From: Flavobacteriales bacterium
GTDB taxonomy: Bacteria > Bacteroidota > Bacteroidia > Flavobacteriales > UBA7430
DNA length: 64,000 bases
Direction of reading: 5' to 3'
NCBI GenBank assembly: GCA_002707145.1
Contig: PAMD01000003.1
Location: forward strand, 46,477 to 110,476
Of this stretch, positions 44,950 through 54,062 are shown one piece after another. Position numbers and translations under genes: made by a program. The notes under the pieces are model-generated. The model was not told the DNA's origin, ran no database searches, and was given only the letters and a program-made list of their open reading frames with translations. Every line of letters starts with the position of its first letter. Position 1 is the stretch's first letter.

Positions 44950-47355
44950 ATGGACATTTCTAAAAATATTTTTTTCTTTTTTATGTCTTGCCTTTTTATT
45001 CAGCTTTTAGATGCCCAAGAGACTAGTATATTTGGAGTCGTTACAGATCAAAAAGGACATGCTATTGAGGGCTTGAGTATAGAACATAAGAATAAAGGAA
45101 CAATTAGTGATTTTAATGGGAATTATCATATAATAATACCTCGACAGAAAGAAGTTTTGGTTGTTTATTCTCATTTAGGCTTCAAAAATCAAATTCATAA
45201 GTTGAATATTGGGCAAGCTGATTCTTTGGAATTTAATTTAATTTTTGAGCCACAAGTCAATGTAATGCCTGAGGTTGAATTAGTAGATGAGGCCTTAAGA
45301 AATCAAAACATTACTACGATTGATGCAAAAAATTTAAATATCGTTACTGGACCTTTAGGAGGAGTGGAAGGATTGATTAGTACCCTTTCAGGTGTCAGTA
45401 CTAAAAATGAAATGAGTTCTCAATATTCTGTACGTGGAGGAAATTTTGACGAAAACCTAGTCTATGTAAACGGTTTTGAAATCTATAGACCTTTTTTGGT
45501 TCGAAGTGGAGAACAAGAGGGTTTAAGTTTTATTAATTCTGATATGGTTCAGGATATTTCTTTTTCTGCAGGTGGGTTTGCATCTCGCTATGGAGACAAA
45601 CTATCCTCAGTTCTTAATATTAAATACAAAGATCCCAAATCCTGGAAAAATCACCTTACATTAAGCTTCCTAGGATTAAGTGCTACAGTAGAAGGAATTA
45701 GTCGTTCCAAACGCTTGTCTCATGTGACTAGCTTTAGACAGAAAACAAATCAATTTTTATTAAACAGTTTAGATACCGAGTCCAGCTATCGCCCAAACTT
45801 TAATGATTTTCAGTCATTAAATACTTACCATATCAATTCTCAACTCACTTTGAGTATCCTCGCTCATTATTCATCTAATACTTATCAGTCGATTCCTCAA
45901 TCCAGACAGAGTGATTTTGGAACTATTGACCAACCTCTGAGATTAAATATTTATTTTGATGGCCAAGAGAAAGATGCTTATCAAAACGGAATGGGAGCAG
46001 TAAGAATTGACTATCAACATCATGATAGCCTTAAAATGAGTTTAGCTAGCTCGCTTTTTCAGACTCGTGAAGAAGAGTATTTTGATGTTGAAGCACAATA
46101 CTTTTTGGGTCAATTAGACAATAGTTTAAGTTCAGATAATTTTGGGGAAATTGTAGCCAATAGGGGTATCGGAGGATTTTTTAGACATGCTAGAAATGAC
46201 CTCTTTGCACAAGTGTTTAATCTTCAATATAGATCCAAGTGGGCTCGCACTCATTCTATTTTAGAATGGGGTGCTAAATATCAAAGTGAAGAAATAAACG
46301 ATCAATTAAAAGAATGGCAGCTCATTGATTCCTCAGGATTTTCTATGCCTCAGGGATTGGATACAATTCTTGAAATTTTTGAATTTGTAGAAGCAAACAA
46401 TAGTTTAACTTCTCACCGTTTAACTTCTTATATCCAGCAGAATGGCAAGATCAACTTAGCCCAAATCAAATTTAAATACAATATTGGTCTTAGAACTCAT
46501 TACTGGTCTATGAACAATGAGTTTTTTATTTCGCCTAGAGTTGGATTAAGCTTTTTCCCAGCTTGGAAAAAGGATGTGCTTATCAAATTCTCCATTGGTT
46601 CATACAATCAGTCTCCTTTTTACAGAGAACTAAGAGATAAAGAAGGAAATTTATTTACTAACCTTAAATCTCAGAAATCAGTGCATTTTGTTGCAACAGC
46701 TGATTATAATTTCTCTTCCTGGGGACGACCTTTTAAATTTGTGACTGCACTTTACTATAAATCTTTAAAAGATATTATTCCTTACGAGATTGATAATTTA
46801 CGAATTCGATATCTGCCGGAACAATCTGCTAATGGGTTCACTACAGGATTAGATATTCGTGTGAATGGAGAGTTTGTACCTGGAGTGGAGTCTTGGGCTA
46901 GCTTTTCTTTGATGAAAAGTCAGGAAGATATTGCTGGAGACGGTTATGGTTTTATTCCTAGACCTACTGATCAAAGATTAAGCTTTTCACTATTTTTTCA
47001 GGATTATTTACCCAAAAGTCCTTCTTATAAAATGAATTTAAAGCTTCATTATAGCACTGGGCTACCTGTAGGTGCTATTAATTCAGAACGCTTTGAGCAA
47101 ATCATTAGAATTCCCGCATATAGAAGAGTTGATATTGGCTTTACTAAAGTTATTAAGCAGGGAGATCAAGGATCTAAATGGAAGTATTTTAAAAATTTTG
47201 ATTCTGTCTGGTTAAGTGCTGAAGTATTCAACTTGCTGGGAATTCGAAATACAGTTTCTTACTTATGGGTGAGTGATGTAGTTCAAAACCAATATGCCGT
47301 TCCCAACTATTTGACTTCACGCTTACTAAACCTAAAACTTCAAATGAAATTCTAA
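44950..47355 (+). CDS. TonB-dependent outer-membrane receptor with CarboxypepD_reg-like domain
   Basis: An 801-residue receptor: signal peptide MDISKNIFFFFMSCLFIQLLDAQ (cut after this), a carboxypeptidase regulatory-like beta-sandwich (about 25-110, 'GVVTDQKGHAIEGLSIEHKN' in part), the plug ('NLVYVNGFEIYRPFLV', 'GGFASRYGDKLSSVLNIKY') and a 22-strand barrel ending in Phe. There is no SusD partner, so a metal or small-molecule ligand is as likely as glycan. The ATG at 44950 is chosen for the signal peptide; an upstream ATG at 44884 overlaps the peptidase gene. TATATTCGCACC lies 5 bp before this ATG. Confidence 0.9.
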   Translation: MDISKNIFFFFMSCLFIQLLDAQETSIFGVVTDQKGHAIEGLSIEHKNKGTISDFNGNYHIIIPRQKEVLVVYSHLGFKNQIHKLNIGQADSLEFNLIFEPQVNVMPEVELVDEALRNQNITTIDAKNLNIVTGPLGGVEGLISTLSGVSTKNEMSSQYSVRGGNFDENLVYVNGFEIYRPFLVRSGEQEGLSFINSDMVQDISFSAGGFASRYGDKLSSVLNIKYKDPKSWKNHLTLSFLGLSATVEGISRSKRLSHVTSFRQKTNQFLLNSLDTESSYRPNFNDFQSLNTYHINSQLTLSILAHYSSNTYQSIPQSRQSDFGTIDQPLRLNIYFDGQEKDAYQNGMGAVRIDYQHHDSLKMSLASSLFQTREEEYFDVEAQYFLGQLDNSLSSDNFGEIVANRGIGGFFRHARNDLFAQVFNLQYRSKWARTHSILEWGAKYQSEEINDQLKEWQLIDSSGFSMPQGLDTILEIFEFVEANNSLTSHRLTSYIQQNGKINLAQIKFKYNIGLRTHYWSMNNEFFISPRVGLSFFPAWKKDVLIKFSIGSYNQSPFYRELRDKEGNLFTNLKSQKSVHFVATADYNFSSWGRPFKFVTALYYKSLKDIIPYEIDNLRIRYLPEQSANGFTTGLDIRVNGEFVPGVESWASFSLMKSQEDIAGDGYGFIPRPTDQRLSFSLFFQDYLPKSPSYKMNLKLHYSTGLPVGAINSERFEQIIRIPAYRRVDIGFTKVIKQGDQGSKWKYFKNFDSVWLSAEVFNLLGIRNTVSYLWVSDVVQNQYAVPNYLTSRLLNLKLQMKF

Positions 47356-47371
47356 AGTCTAAGGAATTATT

Positions 47372-48205
47372 TCAAAAATCAAGCTCCATATTTTTCTGTT
47401 GAGGAGTATATGAAGTGTCTGCAGAGAACTTTAAAACATATGCCTGGTGTTTTCTCATGTTAAGTACTTTTCCTTCTTCAAATATCAAATACTGTCCTTT
47501 AATTCCAACTAATCGTCCCTCAATTAAGGGTGTTTTGTCAAAACTCATACTTTTGACTTTTTTGGGATATTCATTCACTGGATAACTAAAATAAAGAATT
47601 TCCTCATTTTCTAAAATATAATCTTTGTATTCACCGGGAATTAATTTTATGAGTTCTGCTCGTTTTTCTGAAAGGTCTTCATGAATAATATCATTTTTTA
47701 ACATTCTTTGCCAAGCAGTTCTGTCCGATACATGTTTTTTGAGAGCAATCTCAATCATCCCACAAAGGTATCTGTTTGGTGTTTTTGCAATTGGTACGGC
47801 GTAAATAGCCCCTTGGTCTATCCATCTTGTAGGAACTTGTGTATCTCTAGTTATTCCTACTTTAACTCCGCTAGAAACTGATAAATAAACGAAGTGATCT
47901 TTAAGGTGATGTTTTATTTCCCATGATATATCTCTACCTTCACCCAAATGAGCTCTACATAATTCTGGTTTAATAATACATTCTGCGGACATAGGGCTAC
48001 TCTGAAAGCAGCGATAACAAAACCCTTGATTGAATGATTTTTTAGTTTGTTTTCCACAATCAAGACATATAATTTCATTCTCAAAACTAAATCTAATATG
48101 TTTTCCAATCCATGAATTCATATGCAACATTTTATTTCCTATTGGCAAATGGTAATTTATAGGAGTGTTCATTGTTGTTTTCATTTTAAGAATTGGTCCT
48201 TTCAT
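47372..48205 (-). CDS. DUF2797-family zinc-ribbon protein
   Basis: A 277-residue protein with an N-terminal Cys-rich ribbon ('CLDCGKQTKKSF...FCYRCF', about 47-68), then 'CRAHLGEGRDISWEIKHHL' and 'SGVKVGITRDTQVPTRWIDQGA', the hallmarks of DUF2797. Function unknown; the second motif resembles the GIY-YIG-type endonuclease core, which has been noted for this family and is only a suggestion here. ATGs at 48205 and 48184 are both possible starts. Convergent with the TonB receptor gene. Confidence 0.82.
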   Translation of the reverse strand: MKGPILKMKTTMNTPINYHLPIGNKMLHMNSWIGKHIRFSFENEIICLDCGKQTKKSFNQGFCYRCFQSSPMSAECIIKPELCRAHLGEGRDISWEIKHHLKDHFVYLSVSSGVKVGITRDTQVPTRWIDQGAIYAVPIAKTPNRYLCGMIEIALKKHVSDRTAWQRMLKNDIIHEDLSEKRAELIKLIPGEYKDYILENEEILYFSYPVNEYPKKVKSMSFDKTPLIEGRLVGIKGQYLIFEEGKVLNMRKHQAYVLKFSADTSYTPQQKNMELDF

Positions 48206-48277
48206 CAGAATGTCTTTTGGATTTTTTGTAATTTCGATAAGTCATGAAATATACATAAATTATAAGTTTTGTATTGA

Positions 48278-49786
48278 ATGAAAATATATAATTCGATAGC
48301 AAGTAAGATTATTAAGAAGCGAATTAATCAGATTAATTTATTTATTGAGTTTCCTCATAAGATTCAAGATAATCTCCTAAAGAAATTAATCCAAAAGGCA
48401 AAAAATACAGCCTATGGAATTAAATATAATTTTAAATATATTCAATCTAAGAGTGATTTTGTAAAAAATATTCCTTTGTCTAATTATGATGATTTAGATC
48501 CTTACATAAACAGAATGAGAACTGGTGAACAAAATGTTCTCTGGCCCAGTCGCATTAAATGGTTTGCAAAATCCTCTGGAACTGAGAATAGCAAGAGTAA
48601 ATATATTCCTATCAGCGATGAATCTATAAAAAAATGTCATTATAAAGGTGGGAAGGATCTATTGTCTATTTATTGTAATCATTTCCCAGTGAAGAATATT
48701 TTTCAGGGTAAAAGCGTTTTGTTAGGTGGTTCTCACGAAATGTCAAGATTCTCTAATCAGATTTATGAGGGGGATCTTTCTGCAATCATTGTAGATAATT
48801 TACCTTTTTGGGTTAGGTTGCAGCAATCTCCTTCTAAAGAAATTTCTTTGATGAGCGAATGGGAAAAAAAAATTGATTTAATGGTCGATCAAGCTATTTA
48901 TGAGGATGTAAGCTCGCTTTCAGGAGTTCCATCTTGGGCCATGATTTTTGCTAACAAAGTTTTAGAAAAAACAGGGAAATCAAATTTACACCAAGTGTGG
49001 CCAAATTTTGAATTATATATGCATGGAGGAGTTCAATTTTCTCCTTACCGCAAATATTTTGAAAAAATTTTCCCAAAAGGAATTAATTATCTAGAGACTT
49101 ATAATGCTTCTGAAGGTTTTTTTGGTGTTCAAGATATTCCAGGTGATCGTGGAATGTTATTGATGCTAAATTATGGCATTTATTATGAATTTTTGCCTTT
49201 GAAAGGTCTCTCAGATATAAACCCTATATCACTTTCCTTGGAACAGGTTAATATGGGTGAAGATTACGCTATGGTGATTTCTACTAATTCTGGCTTATGG
49301 CGATATTTAATTGGTGATACGATTCGTTTTACTTGTCTATCTCCATTTAGAATTATTGTGACAGGAAGAACAAAACATTTTTTAAATTCTTTTGGAGAAG
49401 AATTAATGGTTCATAATGCAGATCAAGCCCTTCAAATTGCATGCGATCAGACAAAATCAGAATTCATAGACTATACGGCTTCTTCTAAGCATGCTAGTAC
49501 GAAAATGAAAGCACATCACGAGTGGTTAATTGAATTTATTGTTCCCCCAAAGGATCTAAATTTTTTTGTAGATGTTTTTGATTCGTCATTAATGAACTTA
49601 AATTCAGACTATGAAGCCAAACGATTCAAGAGTTTGATTCTTCAAAAGCCGATATTACATATTGCAAAAAAAAGATTGTTTTATAATTGGATGAAACAAA
49701 AGGGAAAGCTTGGAGGGCAAAATAAAGTTCCTCGCTTATCTGACGATAGAATCTATTTAGAAGAACTTTTAAAGATGAATAGCTAA
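48278..49786 (+). CDS. GH3-family acyl-adenylate/amido synthetase-like protein
   Basis: A 502-residue protein of the GH3 family, named from plant auxin-responsive enzymes that join an acyl acid to an amino acid through an acyl-adenylate. Visible features include 'WFAKSSGTENSKSKYIPIS' (the phosphate-binding loop, about 93-111), 'ETYNASEGFFGVQD' and 'YLIGDTIRFT...IIVTGRTKHFLNSFGEEL' (in parts). Bacteroidota homologues are common but their substrates are unknown. No adjacent gene hints at the substrate. Confidence 0.87.
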   Translation: MKIYNSIASKIIKKRINQINLFIEFPHKIQDNLLKKLIQKAKNTAYGIKYNFKYIQSKSDFVKNIPLSNYDDLDPYINRMRTGEQNVLWPSRIKWFAKSSGTENSKSKYIPISDESIKKCHYKGGKDLLSIYCNHFPVKNIFQGKSVLLGGSHEMSRFSNQIYEGDLSAIIVDNLPFWVRLQQSPSKEISLMSEWEKKIDLMVDQAIYEDVSSLSGVPSWAMIFANKVLEKTGKSNLHQVWPNFELYMHGGVQFSPYRKYFEKIFPKGINYLETYNASEGFFGVQDIPGDRGMLLMLNYGIYYEFLPLKGLSDINPISLSLEQVNMGEDYAMVISTNSGLWRYLIGDTIRFTCLSPFRIIVTGRTKHFLNSFGEELMVHNADQALQIACDQTKSEFIDYTASSKHASTKMKAHHEWLIEFIVPPKDLNFFVDVFDSSLMNLNSDYEAKRFKSLILQKPILHIAKKRLFYNWMKQKGKLGGQNKVPRLSDDRIYLEELLKMNS

Positions 49787-49845
49787 TTTTTGTGTCAGGG
49801 GCGCAAAAAAATTGTATTTTTAATTCTTAATTTAAAATAAACAAA

Positions 49846-50460
49846 ATGCATATTGCGGTCGCCGGAAACATAGGTGTAGGTAAAACTACTCTAACTGAAT
49901 TATTGGCAAAAAACTTCTCATGGGAACCTCATTTTGAATCGGTAGACGACAATCCTTATTTGGATGATTTCTATACTGATATGCAGAGATGGGCCTTCAA
50001 TCTTCAGGTATACTTCTTAAATAGTCGTTTTGCTCAGTTAAAACAAATTCAAGAAAGTGGGATCAATATAATTCAGGACAGAACTATATATGAGGATGCC
50101 CATATTTTTGCTCCCAATCTTCATGCGATGGGTTTAATGACTACCAGAGATTTTGATAATTATAAAACACTTTTTGATTTGATGGCTTCTTTTGTAAGCC
50201 CTCCTGATTTATTAATTTACTTAAGAGCTTCTGTACCTACTCTTGTTGAGCAAATTCAATCTCGTGGAAGAGAATATGAATCCAGTATTCGAATTGACTA
50301 TTTAACACGTTTGAATGAGCGTTATGAAGCATGGATTTCTGGATATGACAAAGGTAAATTATTGATAATCGAAACAGATGATTTAGACTTTAGTAAGAAC
50401 CAAGAAGATTTAGGTTTTATTGTTGACAAGGTTAATGCTGAACTGCACGGTTTGTTCTAG
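49846..50460 (+). CDS. Deoxynucleoside kinase (dNK/dGK-dCK family)
   Basis: Salvages a deoxynucleoside by 5'-phosphorylation. The 204-residue protein has the P-loop 'GNIGVGKTTL' (about 7-16), the 'FESVDDNPYLDDFY' substrate motif, 'QDRTIYEDAHIFA' with the catalytic Glu/Arg region, and the lid 'RGREYESSI'. Specificity (dA, dG or dC) cannot be read from motifs. Confidence 0.93.
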   Translation: MHIAVAGNIGVGKTTLTELLAKNFSWEPHFESVDDNPYLDDFYTDMQRWAFNLQVYFLNSRFAQLKQIQESGINIIQDRTIYEDAHIFAPNLHAMGLMTTRDFDNYKTLFDLMASFVSPPDLLIYLRASVPTLVEQIQSRGREYESSIRIDYLTRLNERYEAWISGYDKGKLLIIETDDLDFSKNQEDLGFIVDKVNAELHGLF

Positions 50461-50493
50461 AATACTCAAATCTTATCTTGTTTAATTTTTGTC

Positions 50494-51693
50494 ATGGACG
50501 AAAAGAAATCCTTTACACACTTTCAGGGTCAAACGACTCCTTTTCCATTAGGTATTCATGTTGATACTGCGAAAGGAATGTATATTACTGATAAATCTGG
50601 TAAGAGATATCTAGATTTAGTAGCTGGTGTTTCTGCATGTATACTTGGCCATTCTCATCCTGCTGTTGTTAATGCTATCAAAGAACAAGCGAATAAGTAT
50701 CTTCATGTTATGGTATATGGAGAATTTATTCAGGATCCACAATTGAATTTAGCGAAAAAAATTGCTTCACTTTTACCACCCTCTTTAAATTGTACATATT
50801 TTGTTAATTCAGGCACAGAAGCCATTGAAGCTTCTATGAAGCTGGCTAAGAGGATAACAGGAAGATCAGAGATGATTTCGTGTAAAGATTCTTACCACGG
50901 TAGTACTCATGGTACGCTAAGTATTATCGGCTATCAAGGATCTAAACTAAAATTTAGACCTCTTCTTCCTGATTGCAATCAAATTCGATTTAATGATATT
51001 GGGAGTCTTAATAAAATTACTTCAAGAACCGCGGCGGTTATTATTGAACCTGTTCAGGGAGCTTCAGGATTTATTACTCCTGAGGAAGGGTTTTTAGAGG
51101 CGATTAGGTTGCGGTGCAATAAAACGGGTACCTTTTTAATTTTCGATGAGATTCAAACTTGTTTTGGTCGAACGGGTCATTTGTTTGGAATAGATACTTT
51201 CCAGGTAGTTCCTGACATCTTGTGCATGGCGAAAGGAATGGGAGGAGGTATGTCTATAGGGTCATTTACCACCTCTACTGAAAATATGCATTCTTTAAGA
51301 GAAAACCCAATTCTCGGTCATATTACCACATTCGGAGGACACCCAATTTCATGCGCAGCATCATTAGCTACACTTAATATACTTTGTGAATCATCTATTT
51401 TAGACGAAATCCCCGCAAAAGAGGCTCTATTTAGGACATTGCTTGTTCATTCTAGGATTAAATATATTTCAGGAAGAGGACTTATGTTAGGTATCCACTT
51501 TTTTGAGGCCGAATCAGCTGTTCATTTGGTGAAAAGAAGTATGGAAATGGGTATTATTACTTTTTTCTTTTTGCATACAAAAACAGCTGTAAGATTAAGT
51601 CCCCCTCTTATTATATCCGAACTCGAGATTAGAAAATCTGCTAAAATAATTCTGAGTATTTTAGATGAATCATTTTTTCTAACTAAGAGTTAG
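50494..51693 (+). CDS. Class III aminotransferase (acetylornithine/4-aminobutyrate-type)
   Basis: A 399-residue PLP enzyme with 'DLVAGVSACILGHSHPAVV', 'YFVNSGTEAIEASMKLAKRITGR' (in parts), 'IIEPVQGASGFITPEEGFL', 'LIFDEIQTCFGRTGHLFG' and the PLP lysine in 'DILCMAKGMGGGMSIGSF'. It resembles acetylornithine or omega-amino-acid transaminases; without arginine genes nearby the substrate is open. It follows the deoxynucleoside kinase by 33 bp. Confidence 0.88.
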   Translation: MDEKKSFTHFQGQTTPFPLGIHVDTAKGMYITDKSGKRYLDLVAGVSACILGHSHPAVVNAIKEQANKYLHVMVYGEFIQDPQLNLAKKIASLLPPSLNCTYFVNSGTEAIEASMKLAKRITGRSEMISCKDSYHGSTHGTLSIIGYQGSKLKFRPLLPDCNQIRFNDIGSLNKITSRTAAVIIEPVQGASGFITPEEGFLEAIRLRCNKTGTFLIFDEIQTCFGRTGHLFGIDTFQVVPDILCMAKGMGGGMSIGSFTTSTENMHSLRENPILGHITTFGGHPISCAASLATLNILCESSILDEIPAKEALFRTLLVHSRIKYISGRGLMLGIHFFEAESAVHLVKRSMEMGIITFFFLHTKTAVRLSPPLIISELEIRKSAKIILSILDESFFLTKS

Positions 51694-51751
51694 ACCTAAT
51701 CTAAATTACTCCAAAACATTTTTTTTGCTTATGTTTTATTTGTAAAAAGCG

Positions 51752-51759
51752 TAATTTTG
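51752..51759 (+). promoter_or_regulatory. Candidate -7 box (TAATTTTG) for ferritin
   Basis: Perfect TAnnTTTG match 16 bp before the ferritin ATG; a TTTG at about 51739 is too close, and a TTTTTG run near 51722 is slightly too far for an ideal -33. Confidence 0.5.
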
Positions 51760-51775
51760 TTTAAAATTACTAAAT

Positions 51776-52294
51776 ATGATCAATCAGAAAATTCAAGAAT
51801 CGCTGAATAAACAAGTTTTGGCAGAGGGAGCGTCCTCTCATTTATACCTTGCAATGGCCTCGTGGGCTGATACAAAAGGTTTTCAAGGTGTCGCAAAATT
51901 TTTTTATAGTCAATCAGATGAGGAAAGACTTCATATGATGAAATTGGTAAAATATATTAATGAAAGGGGAGGGCATGCTCACATTCCGGCGATCAAAGAG
52001 CCTCTGAAGATTTTTGATTGTTTAACTCATGTATTTCAAGATTTTTTGAATCATGAGGTTAAGGTCTCTGGTTTAATTAATAATTTAGTTCATACTTGTT
52101 TAGAAAACAAAGACTATACTACGCACAATTTCATGCAGTGGTACGTTGCAGAGCAAATTGAGGAGGAAGCTATGGCGAGAACCATTTTAGACAAATTAAA
52201 ACTGATCGGAGATGATAAGGGTGGTTTATATCTATTTGATAGAGATATCAATCAATTAAATCCGACTGTTTCAGGTGGAATACTTCCAGAATGA
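51776..52294 (+). CDS. ftnA: Non-haem ferritin
   Basis: A 172-residue iron-storage ferritin of the FtnA type. Aligned by eye with E. coli FtnA, all ferroxidase ligands are kept: Glu in 'LAEGASSHLY', Glu/His in 'DEERLHMM', Glu in 'NHEVK', and Gln/Glu in 'AEQIEEEAMA'. It should oxidise and store iron in a 24-mer. The peroxide/iron protein YaaA, broken at 6.5-7.3 kb, acts in the same iron-protection area. Confidence 0.95.
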   Translation: MINQKIQESLNKQVLAEGASSHLYLAMASWADTKGFQGVAKFFYSQSDEERLHMMKLVKYINERGGHAHIPAIKEPLKIFDCLTHVFQDFLNHEVKVSGLINNLVHTCLENKDYTTHNFMQWYVAEQIEEEAMARTILDKLKLIGDDKGGLYLFDRDINQLNPTVSGGILPE

Positions 52295-52335
52295 TTGTAC
52301 ATCGTGAAAGAAAAAAGTTTCTTCATATGTATAAT

Positions 52336-53742
52336 CTAATCTCGGAGGTTTAACTTTTTAAATTCATTCTCAAGAATTTCATTTAGCGCAATAGAATCTA
52401 TCTGCTTCGCGATAATCTTTTTATTTGCGTCTAACAAATAAAGTCTTGGTGTTCCCATGATATTATATTTCCCTCTGAAATTAGATTTATTTTCGATATC
52501 AATTACATTTATCCAAGATTCTAATGCTTGATCAATAATAAATTCCTGCCACATTTCTTTATCAAATTCTGTACAAACAGCATACATTTTCACGCCATTA
52601 TTAGCATAATTTTCAATGATTTCTTTCACTTTGGGTGTTTCTGTTTTACAATGTCCACAGTCTGGGTCATAAAAGAATAAGGCAGTGAATGGTGCATCTA
52701 TTTCATGTAGACTTTGATTTTGACCTCTTTCATCTGGGATTTCTAAAAAGGGTGCCACAGTACCAATAAGATTTGGGCTTATTCGCATGGCTTTGTCTAT
52801 AATATTGGTCAATTTCACTTGATCTATCCAGGGAGTCTGTTGAGTGATAAAGTAAGTAAACACAAGGTGGACAAAAACCGCATCTTGACCCATAATTTTG
52901 GAAGATTCGTAATGGTGTGTTGCCCAATTGATTACATATTTAAATAATTCGCTGCTGGCCCTTACTTTTTCAATAAGATCATCCAATGATTTATTGATAG
53001 AATCTGGAGCCTGAAGGGTATATTCATTAAGATATTTCTCCATTTTTTCGTGAAAAATTGGCGTTCTAATCATTCGGTCATCTGTTAAATCAAAGTGATC
53101 CCAATAATGTTTTTTGAAATAATTAAAAGCAAATCGGTCATCTATCTTGCCATTTTCTCCCAAAGGAGATTCTGGAATTATAATTGGATCCATTGCTTTT
53201 AGTAATTTTGTAAAAAAAGTATCTGAATTTTTTTCAATAAAATCCTCTTTAAAATCCTGCACCTGTTTATTGACATTTATTAACTTCTCTTGTGCATTGT
53301 TTTTTTTAACTGAGTTTTCTTCGGTATTATCAAGTTCTTCTTTGATTTTGCTTGCCTCGATTCCCTTTTTTAGTGTATATTTTTGATATTGGTAAAATTT
53401 TTCATTTTCGCTTGAACCTTTAATTTTCATTTCGGCAATCAAATTTTTAATGTTTGATTCGAGACTAAAACTCATTGTTTTATCAATCACTATTTGAAAA
53501 TATTGTTGGTCTGGAAGTAAAATAAAATACATTCCTTTATCAAATTTGTTTGCAGAAATGAATTCAAATGATTCATTTTTAGCTTCTACTGTATCTTTTA
53601 CATATTGTTTATTTCCATAATAATAACCCATTAAGACTTCCCCGTCCATCATTCCCTTTATTTTTCCTGAAATGACATGGTCTTGAGCGGAAACATGAGT
53701 GAAAGTAATGCTACTAAGTATTAAGAATAATATTTTTTTCAT
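52336..53742 (-). CDS. TlpA-like thiol-disulfide protein with long N-terminal region
   Basis: A 468-residue exported protein: signal peptide MKKILFLILSSITFTHVSAQ, an N-terminal beta-rich domain ('ISGKIKGMMDGEVLMGYYYG', DUF4369-like), a helical middle (about 130-320, with a Lys/Glu-rich coiled-coil stretch) and a C-terminal thioredoxin fold with the redox pair 'CGHC' (about 361-364, 'FFYDPDCGHCKTETPKVKEI'). Likely a periplasmic or surface reductase. The ATG at 53742 is used; the longer frame lacks an ATG and would hide the signal peptide. Confidence 0.87.
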   Translation of the reverse strand: MKKILFLILSSITFTHVSAQDHVISGKIKGMMDGEVLMGYYYGNKQYVKDTVEAKNESFEFISANKFDKGMYFILLPDQQYFQIVIDKTMSFSLESNIKNLIAEMKIKGSSENEKFYQYQKYTLKKGIEASKIKEELDNTEENSVKKNNAQEKLINVNKQVQDFKEDFIEKNSDTFFTKLLKAMDPIIIPESPLGENGKIDDRFAFNYFKKHYWDHFDLTDDRMIRTPIFHEKMEKYLNEYTLQAPDSINKSLDDLIEKVRASSELFKYVINWATHHYESSKIMGQDAVFVHLVFTYFITQQTPWIDQVKLTNIIDKAMRISPNLIGTVAPFLEIPDERGQNQSLHEIDAPFTALFFYDPDCGHCKTETPKVKEIIENYANNGVKMYAVCTEFDKEMWQEFIIDQALESWINVIDIENKSNFRGKYNIMGTPRLYLLDANKKIIAKQIDSIALNEILENEFKKLNLRD

Positions 53743-53763
53743 TAAAAAAAATTTAGATTTTAG

Positions 53764-53771
53764 CAAAGATA
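53764..53771 (-). promoter_or_regulatory. Candidate -7 box (TATCTTTG) for the TlpA-like gene
   Basis: Perfect TAnnTTTG on the minus strand, 22 bp before the chosen ATG at 53742; it supports that start over the upstream TTG at 53802. Confidence 0.45.
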
Positions 53772-53821
53772 ATTTTTTATCGAAAATAAATACAAAAAAC
53801 AATCTATCCTATCAAATTAAA

Positions 53822-53829
53822 TATATTTG
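53822..53829 (+). promoter_or_regulatory. Candidate -7 box (TATATTTG) for the S4 protein-prfC pair
   Basis: Perfect TAnnTTTG match 21 bp before the ATG at 53850; forms a divergent promoter region with the box at 53764. Confidence 0.45.
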
Positions 53830-53849
53830 CAGGGTCAATTTAAATATAG

Positions 53850-54062
53850 ATGAATAAACTAGATTTTACTTTGAAAGAGGAATATATAGAACTCAATAAA
53901 CTTCTAAAAATTCTATGCCTTGTGGAAAGTGGTGGTCAAGCTAATCAACTTATTATTCAGGGAAAAGTGCTTTATAACGGAGAGATTGATCTACGAAAAA
54001 GATTAAAGTTAAAAAAGGGTGATGAAATTCTTTTTTTAGAAACATTGATTAAAATTATCTAA
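53850..54062 (+). CDS. S4-domain RNA-binding protein (YbcJ-like)
   Basis: A 70-residue protein that is almost entirely one S4 fold: '[40 protein letters not shown]' read in parts, where '[12 protein letters not shown]' and '[12 protein letters not shown]' are the RNA-binding hallmarks of the YbcJ/S4 family. It likely binds structured RNA. Its TAA overlaps the prfC ATG by 1 bp (TAATG), so the two are translationally coupled. Confidence 0.88.
   Translation: MNKLDFTLKEEYIELNKLLKILCLVESGGQANQLIIQGKVLYNGEIDLRKRLKLKKGDEILFLETLIKII

Noticed and set aside
47372..48205. DUF2797 protein as a mobile-element endonuclease
   Set aside because: The GIY-YIG-like similarity is weak, the gene lies alone between housekeeping genes, and no repeats or integrase surround it.
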